Shown here: positions 32,198 through 40,768 of the stretch, in pieces
Layout of the letters: each line of letters opens with the position of its first letter
How positions within the stretch are numbered: the stretch's first letter is position 1
Assembly (NCBI GenBank): GCA_001298575.1
Contig: LJCV01000293.1
Location: 1 to 45,211, forward strand
Length of the DNA: 45,211 nt
Origin: Actinobacteria bacterium OK074
Lineage (GTDB): Bacteria; Actinomycetota; Actinomycetes; Streptomycetales; Streptomycetaceae
Reading direction: 5' to 3'
The notes under the pieces: model-generated
Databases searched by the model: none
What the model saw: only the letters and a program-made list of their open reading frames with translations
What the model was told of the DNA's origin: nothing
Made by a program: the position numbers and the translations under genes

Positions 32198-33301
32198 ATG
32201 AGCATGCAGCACATCACCCACCCGACTGCCGAGCTCGCCCCTTCGACACGAAATCTGAACTATCTGCCGTCCATGACACTCGACGAGTACACACGGGCGA
32301 TCGAGGCCGCACATCCATTCCTGTGGTCCGCACTGGATTTCAGGCGCGCGGGCACCGATACGGCCCTCGGCGTCCTGGCGGGCACGGTCACGGAGTTCGA
32401 CTCCGACGGCACCGGACGGGGCGACTCGTATCGCAGGGCGCAGCGGAACACCATGGTCCGCTGGACCGGGATACGGGAGATCCTGCGCCTGCTGTCACCG
32501 CCCGCGCCGTCCCGCGCCGTCACGGTGCTCGACGTCCTGGGCGGGGACGGCACCATCGCCAGAGCCGTGGCCGGAGCGGCCGACCCGGGCCTGCGGAACC
32601 TGCGGATAGTGACCGGCGACCTGTCCGGGACGATGGTCGAACGCGCCCTGGAGCAGGGCGTCCAGGCCGTGCGGCAGGCGGCCGACTTCCTCTTCCTGCG
32701 GGACGGCTCCGTGGACGCCGCGCTCCTCGCCTACGGAACCCATCACATAGCGCCCCAGGACCGGCCCGCCGCCGTCACCGAGGCCGTCCGCGTGGTCCGC
32801 GGGGGCGGCCGGGTCCTGGTCCACGACTTCGACGGGACGAGCCCGATGGCACGGTTCTTCACCGAGGTGGTGCACCCCTTCTCAACCACCGGCCATGATT
32901 ACCAGCACTTCTCGCGCGAACTTCTCACCGATTTGTTCGACGACACCGGCACCCCTGTCCGTATCGTCGACCTCTATGACCCGCTGACGGTGGTGGCGGA
33001 CTCCGAGGAACAAGCCCGCCAGGGTATGTGCGACTACATCCGGGAAATGTACGGAATTCACAAGTTCTTCGGTGCGCACGAGAACACGGCGGACGCCTGG
33101 AACTCCCTGGAGAAATACTTCGACCACTCGGACTACCTGGAGTCCGTCAACCACCGTGGTACTTTCCCGAGTGCGCCGATGATCCGTCGGACAGGGAACG
33201 GCTTCGTGGCGGAGGTGCCCCGCGTCGCACTCCTGGCCGTGGGAAGCAGACCGTCCCCGCGAAGTCCCGCGAAACGAGCGCCCGGCCGCAGCCACGGGTG
33301 A
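32198..33301 (+). CDS. Class I SAM-dependent methyltransferase
   Basis: 367 residues. Motif I is VLDVLGGDGT (110-119), followed by an acidic residue at the end of strand 2 (VTGDLSGTM) and GGGRVLVHDFDG as the post-III region. About 90 N-terminal residues and a long helical C-terminus flank the core. It likely methylates N, O or C of the pathway product. It is preceded by a doubled CGGAGAGAAT sequence (32171-32190) whose second copy supplies the ribosome site. It lies 43 bp after the MFS gene and is probably the last gene of the cluster. Confidence 0.83.
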   Translation: MSMQHITHPTAELAPSTRNLNYLPSMTLDEYTRAIEAAHPFLWSALDFRRAGTDTALGVLAGTVTEFDSDGTGRGDSYRRAQRNTMVRWTGIREILRLLSPPAPSRAVTVLDVLGGDGTIARAVAGAADPGLRNLRIVTGDLSGTMVERALEQGVQAVRQAADFLFLRDGSVDAALLAYGTHHIAPQDRPAAVTEAVRVVRGGGRVLVHDFDGTSPMARFFTEVVHPFSTTGHDYQHFSRELLTDLFDDTGTPVRIVDLYDPLTVVADSEEQARQGMCDYIREMYGIHKFFGAHENTADAWNSLEKYFDHSDYLESVNHRGTFPSAPMIRRTGNGFVAEVPRVALLAVGSRPSPRSPAKRAPGRSHG

Positions 33302-33337
33302 CCACACCACCGCCCGCCCCCAGGGAGCACAGCACAC

Positions 33338-33631
33338 ATGATCCGCCACTTGGTCCTCTTCAAGCTCAACGAAGGCGTGGGGCGCGACGACCCCCGCGTC
33401 GAGAAGGGCGTGGAAGCCTTCCGTACGCTCGACGGCAAGATCCCCGAGGTCCGCTTCTGGGAGTGCGCCTGGAACATCAGCGACCGCCCCATCGCGTACG
33501 ACTTCGCGATCAACTCGGCGTTCGACGACGTGGACGCGTTGCGGCGGTACGTGGAGCACCCCGAGCACCAGGCGGGCGTAGGACTGTGGCGGGAGTTCGC
33601 CACGTGGGTGATCGCCGACTACGAGTTCTGA
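33338..33631 (+). CDS. Dabb (dimeric alpha-beta barrel) domain protein
   Basis: 97 residues starting MIRHLVLFKLNEG, the standard opening of stress-response dimeric alpha-beta barrel proteins, with HPEHQ near residue 75. Family members are mostly of unknown function; a few are cyclases in polyketide or plant pathways. It is followed by a strong terminator and then housekeeping sigma factor genes, so it more likely belongs to the conserved chromosome than to the cluster, though a late biosynthetic role cannot be excluded. Confidence 0.85.
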   Translation: MIRHLVLFKLNEGVGRDDPRVEKGVEAFRTLDGKIPEVRFWECAWNISDRPIAYDFAINSAFDDVDALRRYVEHPEHQAGVGLWREFATWVIADYEF

Positions 33632-33656
33632 ACCCGCGCACCCGCACCCACCGAAC

Positions 33657-33688
33657 GGCCCCGCACCGGAACCGATGCGGGGCTTTTT
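33657..33688 (+). terminator. Rho-independent terminator
   Basis: GCCCCGCA (33658-33665) pairs perfectly with TGCGGGGC (33676-33683) across a 10-nt loop and is followed by TTTTT (33684-33688). This ends the transcript of the Dabb gene and probably that of the upstream cluster, marking its right boundary. Confidence 0.88.
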
Positions 33689-33813
33689 CACACCTTATGG
33701 GGCAATTCAAGGTCAACACGTAGTTATGAGGTGCTTGCACACAGTGGGCATGTCTTGTGATGCTATGACCGCTTTTGACGAATGAATTGACCGAGGACGA
33801 GGTGGCGTTGACC

Positions 33814-34689
33814 GTGTCAGCCAGTACTGCGCCGCCCCAGGCAGACCCTCCCGCAGCGGAACTGATCCCCGACGCCCCGTCGGCGGAGCCACCGGCCCAG
33901 GCGGAGCCCCCGGCCCCGGAGAAACGTCGCGGCGCCGACACCCGCGCCCTCACCCAGGTCCTCTTCGGGCAGATCAAGGACCTCACCCCGGGCACCCCGG
34001 AGCACACCCGCGTGCGGGCGGCGCTCATCGAGGCGAACCTCCCCCTCGTCCGGTACGCCGCCGCCCGCTTCCGCTCGCGCAACGAGCCGATGGAGGACGT
34101 CGTCCAGGTCGGCACCATCGGGCTGATCAACGCCATCGACCGGTTCGACCCGGACCGCGGCGTCCAGTTCCCGACGTTCGCGATGCCCACCGTCGTCGGC
34201 GAGATCAAGCGCTACTTCCGCGACAACGTCCGTACCGTGCACGTCCCGCGCCGGCTGCACGAGCTGTGGGTGCAGGTCAACAGCGCGACCGAGGACCTGA
34301 CGACGGCGTTCGGCCGCTCCCCGACCACCGCCGAGATCGCCGAACGGCTGCGCATCACCGAGGAGGAGGTGCTCTCCTGCATCGAGGCCGGCCGCTCGTA
34401 CCACGCGACCTCCCTCGAAGCCGCCCAGGAGGGCGACGGCCTGCCCGGACTGCTCGACCGGCTCGGCTACGAGGACCCCGCCCTCGACGGCGTCGAACAC
34501 CGCGACCTCGTACGGCACCTCCTCGTCCAGCTGCCCGAGCGCGAACAGCGGATCCTGCTGCTCCGTTACTACAGCAACCTCACCCAGTCGCAGATCAGCG
34601 CGGAACTCGGCGTCTCCCAGATGCACGTCTCCCGCCTCCTCGCCCGCAGCTTCGCCCGCCTCCGCTCCGCCAACCGCGTCGAGGCGTAG
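33814..34689 (+). CDS. SigB/SigF-family RNA polymerase sigma factor
   Basis: 291-residue group 3 sigma factor. A proline-rich N-terminus (1-45) precedes region 2 (RYAAARFRSRNEPMED, AIDRFDPDRGVQFPTFA), region 3 (VPRRLHELWVQVN) and region 4 with SQISAELGVSQMHVSRLLARS as helix-turn-helix. The GTG start at 33814 has AGGTGG 8 nt upstream; TTG 33775 is an unlikely longer start. It sits next to a paralogue, matching the sigF/sigN pair I recall in Streptomyces coelicolor, where SigF acts in spore maturation. Which of the two is sigF is not certain, so no symbol is given. Confidence 0.9.
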   Translation: MSASTAPPQADPPAAELIPDAPSAEPPAQAEPPAPEKRRGADTRALTQVLFGQIKDLTPGTPEHTRVRAALIEANLPLVRYAAARFRSRNEPMEDVVQVGTIGLINAIDRFDPDRGVQFPTFAMPTVVGEIKRYFRDNVRTVHVPRRLHELWVQVNSATEDLTTAFGRSPTTAEIAERLRITEEEVLSCIEAGRSYHATSLEAAQEGDGLPGLLDRLGYEDPALDGVEHRDLVRHLLVQLPEREQRILLLRYYSNLTQSQISAELGVSQMHVSRLLARSFARLRSANRVEA

Positions 34690-35042
34690 ACCCTGTCGGC
34701 CCGGGCCCGGCCGAAGACCCCGCGGCCGTGAGCGCTCGCAACCACTCCGCGTAACTCCGGTCACTCTCCGCATAACCACACACAAGAGCGATACGTCACC
34801 GTCGAGAGCGAATCGCTCATCGGCCCACGTCGGCCCACTTCTGCGCTGAAAAGCCGTCAGACCCCCCTTTTCCAGGGCCGATTCGCGTCTCACAAGTCGA
34901 CATGTCACTACAGCGTGTTGCCGACATGTGACATTCTTCCGGCAGCGCGTTTGCCGCAGCTCCGCCGCCGGTATTCAGGTGGAGGCTGCGTTCCTCCGAC
35001 GGGAGCGTCCGCCGCGACCGTCCGCGACCCAAAGGGGGTGGC
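34690..35042 (+). promoter_or_regulatory. Leader of the second sigma factor with CGACATGT repeats
   Basis: 353 bp without a gene. Near its middle are two copies of CGACATGT (34898-34905 and 34922-34929) 24 bp apart, each followed by CAC or GAC, in an AT-richer stretch. They may bind a developmental regulator. A GGGGGTGG ribosome site lies just before the ATG at 35043. No clear -35/-10 pair was found. Confidence 0.35.
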
Positions 35043-36062
35043 ATGTCCGCAGACCAGGGCAGCTCGAAGGTGCTCACGCTCACGAAGAGCGACTCCGCGC
35101 CCGACGGGCTCAAGGACCTCCAGGACCTCCAGGACCTTCCGGCCCTCGAGAACCTGGAGGACCTTCAGGCTTCGCAGGACCTCCCGGCCCAACTCCCCGG
35201 CGCCGGTGCTCTTCCGGCCCAGGACCTCCCGACGACCGCCGAGTCAGTGCCCGCCGCCGCGCAGGCCGCCGCGCAGGCCAAGGCAGTCCCGTCCAGCGGA
35301 GCCATCGACACCCGCACCCTGTCGCGCTCCCTCTTCCTGCGGCTCGCCGCACTCGACGAGAACAGCCCGGAGCGTGCCTACGTCCGGGACACCCTCATCG
35401 AGCTGAACCTCCCGCTGGTGCGCTACGCCGCCGCCCGCTTCCGCTCGCGCAACGAGCCGATGGAGGACATCGTCCAGGTCGGCACGATCGGTCTGATCAA
35501 GGCCATCGACCGTTTCGACTGCGAACGCGGCGTGGAGTTCCCGACGTTCGCGATGCCGACCGTCGTGGGCGAGATCAAGCGGTTCTTCCGCGACACCTCG
35601 TGGTCGGTGCGCGTCCCGCGCCGCCTCCAGGAGCTGCGCCTGGCGCTCACCAAGGCCAGCGACGAACTCTCGCAGAAGCTGGACCGCTCCCCGACCGTCC
35701 CCGAACTCGCCTCCGTACTGGGCGTGTCGGAGGAGGACGTGGTCGACGGCCTCGCCGTCGGCAACGCGTACACCGCGTCCTCGCTGGACTCCCCGGCACC
35801 CGAGGACGACGGCGGCGAGGGCTCCCTCGCGGACCGCCTCGGCTACGAGGACACCGCGCTGGAGGGCGTGGAGTACCGCGAGTCGCTCAAGCCGCTGCTG
35901 GCCAAACTCCCGCCCCGCGAGCGGCGGATCATCATGCTGCGGTTCTTCGCGAACATGACGCAGTCGCAGATCGGCGACGAGGTCGGCATCTCGCAGATGC
36001 ACGTCTCCCGCCTGCTCACGCGCACGCTGGCGCAGCTGCGGGAAGGTCTCATCTCCGACTGA
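35043..36062 (+). CDS. SigB/SigF-family sigma factor, paralogue with long N-terminus
   Basis: 339 residues. The core (about 95-339) closely parallels the neighbouring sigma factor: RYAAARFRSRNEPMED, AIDRFDCERGVEFPTFA, VPRRLQELRLAL and the final SQIGDEVGISQMHVSRLL helix-turn-helix. The extra N-terminus is a Leu/Asp/Gln/Pro-rich low-complexity repeat (DLQDLQDLPALENLEDLQ type), not seen in the first copy, and may bind a regulator. AAAGGGGGTGG gives a good ribosome site. Likely SigN or SigF by synteny. Confidence 0.9.
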   Translation: MSADQGSSKVLTLTKSDSAPDGLKDLQDLQDLPALENLEDLQASQDLPAQLPGAGALPAQDLPTTAESVPAAAQAAAQAKAVPSSGAIDTRTLSRSLFLRLAALDENSPERAYVRDTLIELNLPLVRYAAARFRSRNEPMEDIVQVGTIGLIKAIDRFDCERGVEFPTFAMPTVVGEIKRFFRDTSWSVRVPRRLQELRLALTKASDELSQKLDRSPTVPELASVLGVSEEDVVDGLAVGNAYTASSLDSPAPEDDGGEGSLADRLGYEDTALEGVEYRESLKPLLAKLPPRERRIIMLRFFANMTQSQIGDEVGISQMHVSRLLTRTLAQLREGLISD

Positions 36063-36261
36063 CCGCGCCCCGTCCGAACGCCGAACCCGGCGGCCGTACA
36101 ACGTTGTTCGGCCGTACGGACTCGCTGACCGGACCAGCCGGCCGAACCGGCTCATGAGCGCCGTACGACGAAACCATCGGCACGCCGTACGGGCGCCATG
36201 AACCGAGCTGTCCCGCCCGGTACTCGCGTACCCGCCAGGACAGGTGAAGGTCGAGCGGTCC

Positions 36262-36480
36262 TTACCTGAGCGCGAGCCACGCGACGGCCGCGAGGACCAC
36301 CACGACGGCGACGACACCGGCGATCAGGCCGACGCGCGGGCCGGACGAAGTGGTGGCGGCGGCCTGCTGCGGTCCGGCGCCCTGCGGGGCGTCGTCGACG
36401 AAGGCGCGGAACATCTGGGTGCTGCCCGCGGGGTCGTAGTTGCCCTGGTTGCCCTGGGGTCCCTGGTTGTTGTTGGCCAT
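36262..36480 (-). CDS. Small tail-anchored-like membrane protein
   Basis: 72 residues from ATG 36480. A Gln/Asn/Gly-rich N-terminus (MANNNQGPQGNQGNYDPAG) leads to one hydrophobic helix at the C-terminus (LIAGVVAVVVVLAAVAW). The longer in-frame reading to 36579 is not needed: a TAGGGT box sits 8 nt before this ATG, suggesting a leaderless message. Function unknown; conserved small actinobacterial protein type. Confidence 0.7.
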   Translation of the reverse strand: MANNNQGPQGNQGNYDPAGSTQMFRAFVDDAPQGAGPQQAAATTSSGPRVGLIAGVVAVVVVLAAVAWLALR

Positions 36481-36488
36481 GGGCCGAG

Positions 36489-36518
36489 ACCCTAGCGAAC
36501 GCACGGGGGCCCACCCAA
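36489..36518 (-). promoter_or_regulatory. Promoter giving a leaderless message
   Basis: On the minus strand TTGGGT (36518-36513), an 18-nt spacer, and TAGGGT (36494-36489) form a housekeeping-type promoter. The -10 box ends 8 nt before the ATG at 36480 and no ribosome site is visible, as expected for leaderless transcripts, which are common in Streptomyces. Confidence 0.5.
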
Positions 36519-36633
36519 GTGCGGGGTCGCCCGTAGCGGCACAGATCGACCCATATCTTCGCGAGAGACGCGTTCGCACCTTCCCCGGTTGACACCTTTA
36601 CCAAGGCTTTAGCCCCGCACCGCCCCCATTCAT

Positions 36634-36675
36634 TTGCCTGCAACAACCAACGGCTTTATAGTTGCCTGGAGCAAC
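36634..36675 (+). promoter_or_regulatory. marR promoter with two overlapping MarR-type operators
   Basis: TTGCCT (36634-36639), 17 nt, TATAGT (36657-36662) is the best housekeeping promoter in the window. Two inverted repeats cover it: TTG-CCTG-CAA (36634-36643) over the -35 box and GTTGC-CTGGA-GCAAC (36661-36675) from the -10 box into the start site. Both share TTGCCTG and CAACAA. This is the arrangement for repression by the MarR protein encoded directly downstream. Confidence 0.75.
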
Positions 36676-36719
36676 AAAGATGGCAGTGGAGCGGGGCGTG
36701 GCGGGCGGGAGCGAAGGCG

Positions 36720-37208
36720 ATGGCGGAGCAGGTCCAGTACGAGGAGCTGATGCGTCAGCTCAGTGCCGTCGGCGCCGTCCAGCGCAGCATGGCCCGGGTC
36801 CTGCCGCCGCACTGCCCGCGCGGCTCCGTCGCCGTCCTGACGCTGCTGCACCGCCACGGCGACATGCGCATGAGCACGCTCGCCGAGCTGCTCGACGTCG
36901 ACATGTCCGTGACCAGCCGCCATGTCGCGCACGTCGCCGACCGCGGCTGGATCGAGCGCTCCCCCGACCCGGCCGACAAACGCTCCCGCATCCTGCGGCT
37001 GACCCCGCTCGGCCGCACCCAGCTCCAGGCGCTGTCCCGGCTCACCGCCGACCTGCTGGCCGACCGCCTCAGCGACTGGTCCGACGACGACGTCGGCCAC
37101 CTCACCGGCCTCCTGGCCCGCCTGCGCGCGAGCTTCGACGAGTGCCGGGCGGCCCCCGCGGCCGTCGTGGAACCCGTATCAGCAGACACGACCCGTACAC
37201 CCGTATAG
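36720..37208 (+). CDS. MarR-family repressor
   Basis: 162 residues. Winged helix with MSTLAELLDVDMSVTSRHVAHVADRGW as helix-turn-helix and DPADKRSRILRLT as the DxRxx wing typical of MarR. The gene lies behind a promoter overlapped by two TTGC...GCAA inverted repeats and 22 bp ahead of an efflux pump gene, the standard layout of a repressor that controls its own operon and responds to a toxic ligand exported by the pump. Confidence 0.92.
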   Translation: MAEQVQYEELMRQLSAVGAVQRSMARVLPPHCPRGSVAVLTLLHRHGDMRMSTLAELLDVDMSVTSRHVAHVADRGWIERSPDPADKRSRILRLTPLGRTQLQALSRLTADLLADRLSDWSDDDVGHLTGLLARLRASFDECRAAPAAVVEPVSADTTRTPV

Positions 37209-37230
37209 GAACCACCAGAAAAGGAAGCCC

Positions 37231-39777
37231 ATGGCAACGACCACACCAGCCGGTGTGCGGGCTCACGCCAAGCACGGGGGAAACGCCTCGGGTGACGGCG
37301 CGCCCATGTCGCACCGGCAGATCCTGGAAGCGCTGACCGGGCTGCTGCTCGGCATGTTCGTGGCGATCCTGTCGTCCACGATCGTCTCCAACGCGCTGCC
37401 CGACATCATCAACGACCTCGGCGGCGGCCAGAGCGCCTACACCTGGGTCGTGACCGCGTCGCTGCTGACGATGACCGCGTCCACCCCGCTGTGGGGCAAG
37501 CTCGCCGACCTCTTCTCCAAGAAGCTGCTCGTGCAGACGGCGCTGGTCATATTCGTCGGCGGTTCGGCGGCGGCCGGGCTGTCGCAGAACCCGGCGATGC
37601 TGATCGCCTGCCGCGCGATCCAGGGCGTCGGCATGGGCGGGCTCATGGCCCTGTCCCAGATCGTCATGGCGGCGATGATCTCCCCGCGCGAGCGCGGCCG
37701 GTACAGCGGCTACCTCGGCGCGACCTACGCGACCGCGATGGTCGGCGGCCCGCTCATCGGCGGTGTCATCACCGACACCAGCTGGCTGGGCTGGCGCTGG
37801 TGCTTCTACGTCGGCGTGCCCTTCGCCGTCGCCGCGCTGATCGTGCTCCAGCGGACCCTGAAGCTCCCCGTGCTCAAGCGGGACGTCAAGGTCGACTGGG
37901 CCGGCGCCTTCTTCATCACCGCCGCCGTCTGCCTGCTCCTGCTGTGGGTGACCTTCGCCGGTGACAAGTACGACTGGCTGTCCTGGCAGACGTACACGAT
38001 GGTCGCCGGGTCGCTGGTGCTGTTCGCCGTGTTCTTCTTCGTGGAGTCGCGGGCGAGCCAACCCATCATCCCGCTGCGGCTGTTCCGCAACCGCACCATC
38101 ACGCTGGCCTCCGCGGCCTCGCTCTTCGTCGGCCTCGCGATGTACGTCGGCGTGATCTTCTTCAGCCAGTACTTCCAGCTGGCGCGCGACAAGTCGCCCA
38201 CGATGTCCGGGGTGATGACCATCCCGATGATCGGCGGCCTGGCCATCGCCTCGACGGTCTCGGGCCAGTTCATCTCCCGCACCGGCCGCTGGAAGGCGTG
38301 GCTGGTCGTCGGCACCGTCCTGATCACCGGCGGCCTCGGCCTGCTCGGCATGATCCGGTACGACACCGCGTACTGGCAGGTCGCGATCTACATGGCGCTG
38401 CTGGGCCTCGGCATCGGCATGTCGATGCAGAACCTGGTGCTGTGCACGCAGAACCAGGTCGACCCGAGCGACCTCGGCTCCGCCAGCTCCATGGTCGCCT
38501 TCTTCCGGTCCCTGGGCAGCGCGGTCGGCGTCTCCGCGTTCGGCGCGGTCCTCACCCACCGGATCACGCACTACATCACCGACGGCGTGTCCTCGCTGCC
38601 CGCCAAGTACGCGGCGGCGCTGACCGGTTCGGGCTCCTCCGACAGCATCCCGGACGTCGACACCCTGCCCGCGCCGGTCCGCCCCGTCATCGAGAGCTCC
38701 TACGGCCACGGCATCGCCGACGTCTTCCTCTACGTCGCCCCCATCGCGCTGATCGCGCTGGTCATCTGCCTGTTCATCAAGGAGGTTCCGTTGCGGACGA
38801 AGGGCGCGCTGGCACAGGCGGCCGAGCAGAAGGGCGCGGACGCGGCGGCGGTTCCTACGGCGGTAGTGGCCGAGACCGTCCCCGGCGAGACCGCCATATC
38901 CGGTACGTCCGTCACATCCGCCACCAGGACGCCGAGTTGGGCCGCCGAGGAGGCAACGGAAGCCGTGTCCACGAGTGTTGTGCCCGATGTACCCGAAGAG
39001 GAGCCGGTCGCCGTCGGCGGTACCCCGATCCGCGGCCACGTGCGCGGCGCCGAGAGCGCGCCCGTGGCGCACGCCGCGGTGACGCTGATCTCCCTGGGCG
39101 GACGGCAGTTGGGCCGCGCGGTGGCCACCGACGACGGCTCCTACGCCGTCACCGCGCCCGGCAGCGGCTCCTACGTGCTGATCGCCGCCGCCGACGGGTT
39201 CCAGCCGCAGGCGTCCACCGTCCTCGTCCACGACGAGCCGGTCTCCTTCGACGTCCTGCTCAGCGGCACCAGCGGGCTCAGCGGGGTCGTACGGTCGGCG
39301 GAGACCACGCTGGCGGTGAAGGACGCGATCGTCGTCGTCACCGACGTGCGCGGCGAGTTGCTGGCGACGGCCGCGACCGGCCAGCAGGGCGAGTTCGCCT
39401 TCGCGGAGCTGGTCCCCGGTATGGTGACCGTCGCCGTGAACGCCGCCGGGTACCGGCCGCGCGCCCTGCCCGTCGAGGTCGGCGGCGCCGGGGTCACCCG
39501 GGTCGAGGTCGACCTGGACTCCGGCGCGCAGGTCCAGGGCGTCGTCCGGGCCCCGCACGGGCCGCTCGCGGACGCCCGGGTGACGCTGGTGGACGCGGCG
39601 GGCAACGTCGTCGGCACCGCCACCACGGGTGTCGACGGGGCGTACGCCTTCACCGACCTGGACAGCGGCGAGTACACGGTCATCGCGACGGGCTACCCGC
39701 CGCGGGCGACCGCGCTCACGGTCACCGGCCACGGCACGGACGGCCACGACGTCGAACTCGCCCACCCCGGCGAGTAG
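37231..39777 (+). CDS. DHA2-type 14-TM efflux pump fused to beta-sandwich regulatory domains
   Basis: 848 residues. Residues 30-530 form a DHA2/EmrB-like drug:H+ antiporter (motif A GKLADLFSKK, motif C GATYATAMVGGPLIGG). After a Thr/Ala-rich linker (about 535-590) come three carboxypeptidase-regulatory-like beta-sandwich repeats (about 595-848): IRGHVRGAESAPVAHAAVTL, LSGVVRSAETTLAVKDAIVVV and VQGVVRAPHGPLADARVTL start the copies. In 14-TM pumps both ends are usually cytosolic, whereas such domains are usually extracytoplasmic, so the topology is odd. AAGGA ribosome site; operon with marR. A related domain opens the next gene. Confidence 0.88.
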   Translation: MATTTPAGVRAHAKHGGNASGDGAPMSHRQILEALTGLLLGMFVAILSSTIVSNALPDIINDLGGGQSAYTWVVTASLLTMTASTPLWGKLADLFSKKLLVQTALVIFVGGSAAAGLSQNPAMLIACRAIQGVGMGGLMALSQIVMAAMISPRERGRYSGYLGATYATAMVGGPLIGGVITDTSWLGWRWCFYVGVPFAVAALIVLQRTLKLPVLKRDVKVDWAGAFFITAAVCLLLLWVTFAGDKYDWLSWQTYTMVAGSLVLFAVFFFVESRASQPIIPLRLFRNRTITLASAASLFVGLAMYVGVIFFSQYFQLARDKSPTMSGVMTIPMIGGLAIASTVSGQFISRTGRWKAWLVVGTVLITGGLGLLGMIRYDTAYWQVAIYMALLGLGIGMSMQNLVLCTQNQVDPSDLGSASSMVAFFRSLGSAVGVSAFGAVLTHRITHYITDGVSSLPAKYAAALTGSGSSDSIPDVDTLPAPVRPVIESSYGHGIADVFLYVAPIALIALVICLFIKEVPLRTKGALAQAAEQKGADAAAVPTAVVAETVPGETAISGTSVTSATRTPSWAAEEATEAVSTSVVPDVPEEEPVAVGGTPIRGHVRGAESAPVAHAAVTLISLGGRQLGRAVATDDGSYAVTAPGSGSYVLIAAADGFQPQASTVLVHDEPVSFDVLLSGTSGLSGVVRSAETTLAVKDAIVVVTDVRGELLATAATGQQGEFAFAELVPGMVTVAVNAAGYRPRALPVEVGGAGVTRVEVDLDSGAQVQGVVRAPHGPLADARVTLVDAAGNVVGTATTGVDGAYAFTDLDSGEYTVIATGYPPRATALTVTGHGTDGHDVELAHPGE

Positions 39778-39791
39778 TCGGGCCCGGCACG

Positions 39792-39829
39792 GGTTGGGGG
39801 CGCACACCGAACGGGGTGCGCCCCCAACC
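39792..39829 (+). terminator. Strong hairpin terminator after the efflux pump
   Basis: GGTTGGGGGCGCAC (39792-39805) pairs perfectly with GTGCGCCCCCAACC (39816-39829), a 14-bp GC-rich stem with a 10-nt loop, 14 bp after the pump stop. There is no U-run, which is usual for Streptomyces hairpin terminators. Confidence 0.75.
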
Positions 39830-39895
39830 GCGCGCACAGCAACGGCAGTTACGACAGCACACGGCACAACAGATCGGTATGGACGGGTGACGGGT

Positions 39896-40732
39896 ATGGA
39901 CAGGGACATGGGGCTGACAGCGAGGATCCGTACCCGTGACGGATGGGCCGTGTCGCACGCGGTCGTCACCGTCACCGACATGACCGGCCGGCAGATCCTG
40001 CGGGCCGGCGCGGACGCCGAGGGCGCCGTACGCGACACGACGGCGCTGACGCCCGGCGCGTACACGGTGATCGTGACCGCGATCGGGTACACCCCGACCG
40101 CCTCGACCGCGATCGTCACGGCGAGCGGCCGGGCCGAGGTCGGCACCGTGACGCTGGCCCGGATGGGCGGTACGGAGCTGCCGCCGCCGGGGCCCTGGAC
40201 GGTCGACCCGGTGCACTCCACCGTCGCCGCGACCGCCCAGCACCTCGGGATCTCCAGCGTGCACGGCCGGTTCACCGAGTTCTCCGCGCGCATCGAGATC
40301 GCCCCGGACGAGGTGGAGAAGTCCCGGGTGGAGGCGGTGATCCGGGCCGCGTCGATCGACACCGGCAACGGCATGCGCGACGGCCACCTGCGCTCCCCCG
40401 ACTTCCTCGGCACCGAGCAGTACCCGGAGATCACCTACGTCTCCAACGGCCTTACCCCGGCGGCCGGTTCGGACCGCTGGACGGTGCACGGCGAACTCAC
40501 CATGCGCGGCGTGGCCCGCCCGGTCGACCTGGACCTCGCCTACCTCGGCACCGGCGCCGACCCGTGGGGCGGCACCCGGGCCGCGTTCCGCGCGAGCGCC
40601 GAACTCCACCGCGAGGACTTCGCGATGAACTACAACCAGGTGCTCCAGGCGGGAATCGCGGCGGTCGGCACGACGCTGAAGGTGGAGCTGGACATCCAGG
40701 CGGTGCAGGGGGAGGCGCTGCCGCAGGTGTGA
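39896..40732 (+). CDS. YceI-family protein with N-terminal beta-sandwich domain
   Basis: 278 residues. The N-terminal about 90 residues form a carboxypeptidase-regulatory-like domain (GWAVSHAVVTVTDMTGRQIL, LTPGAYTVIVTAIGY), related to the C-terminal repeats of the pump at 37231. The rest is a YceI lipocalin-like domain: WTVDPVHSTVAATAQHLGIS, VHGRFTEFSARIE, RDGHLRSPDFLGTEQYPEI and a C-terminal FRASAELHREDFAMNYN. YceI proteins bind isoprenoid-type lipids. No signal peptide is seen, so it is probably cytoplasmic here. ATG 39908 is an alternative start with an AGGG ribosome site. Confidence 0.85.
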   Translation: MDRDMGLTARIRTRDGWAVSHAVVTVTDMTGRQILRAGADAEGAVRDTTALTPGAYTVIVTAIGYTPTASTAIVTASGRAEVGTVTLARMGGTELPPPGPWTVDPVHSTVAATAQHLGISSVHGRFTEFSARIEIAPDEVEKSRVEAVIRAASIDTGNGMRDGHLRSPDFLGTEQYPEITYVSNGLTPAAGSDRWTVHGELTMRGVARPVDLDLAYLGTGADPWGGTRAAFRASAELHREDFAMNYNQVLQAGIAAVGTTLKVELDIQAVQGEALPQV

Positions 40733-40768
40733 CCCACGATTCCTCGAACAAAGAGGCGTGCATATGGC

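Noticed and set aside
37102..40434. 1110-residue antisense ORF opposite the efflux pump
   Set aside because: It is a shadow of the high-GC third positions of the pump and YceI genes; composition is typical of antisense frames.
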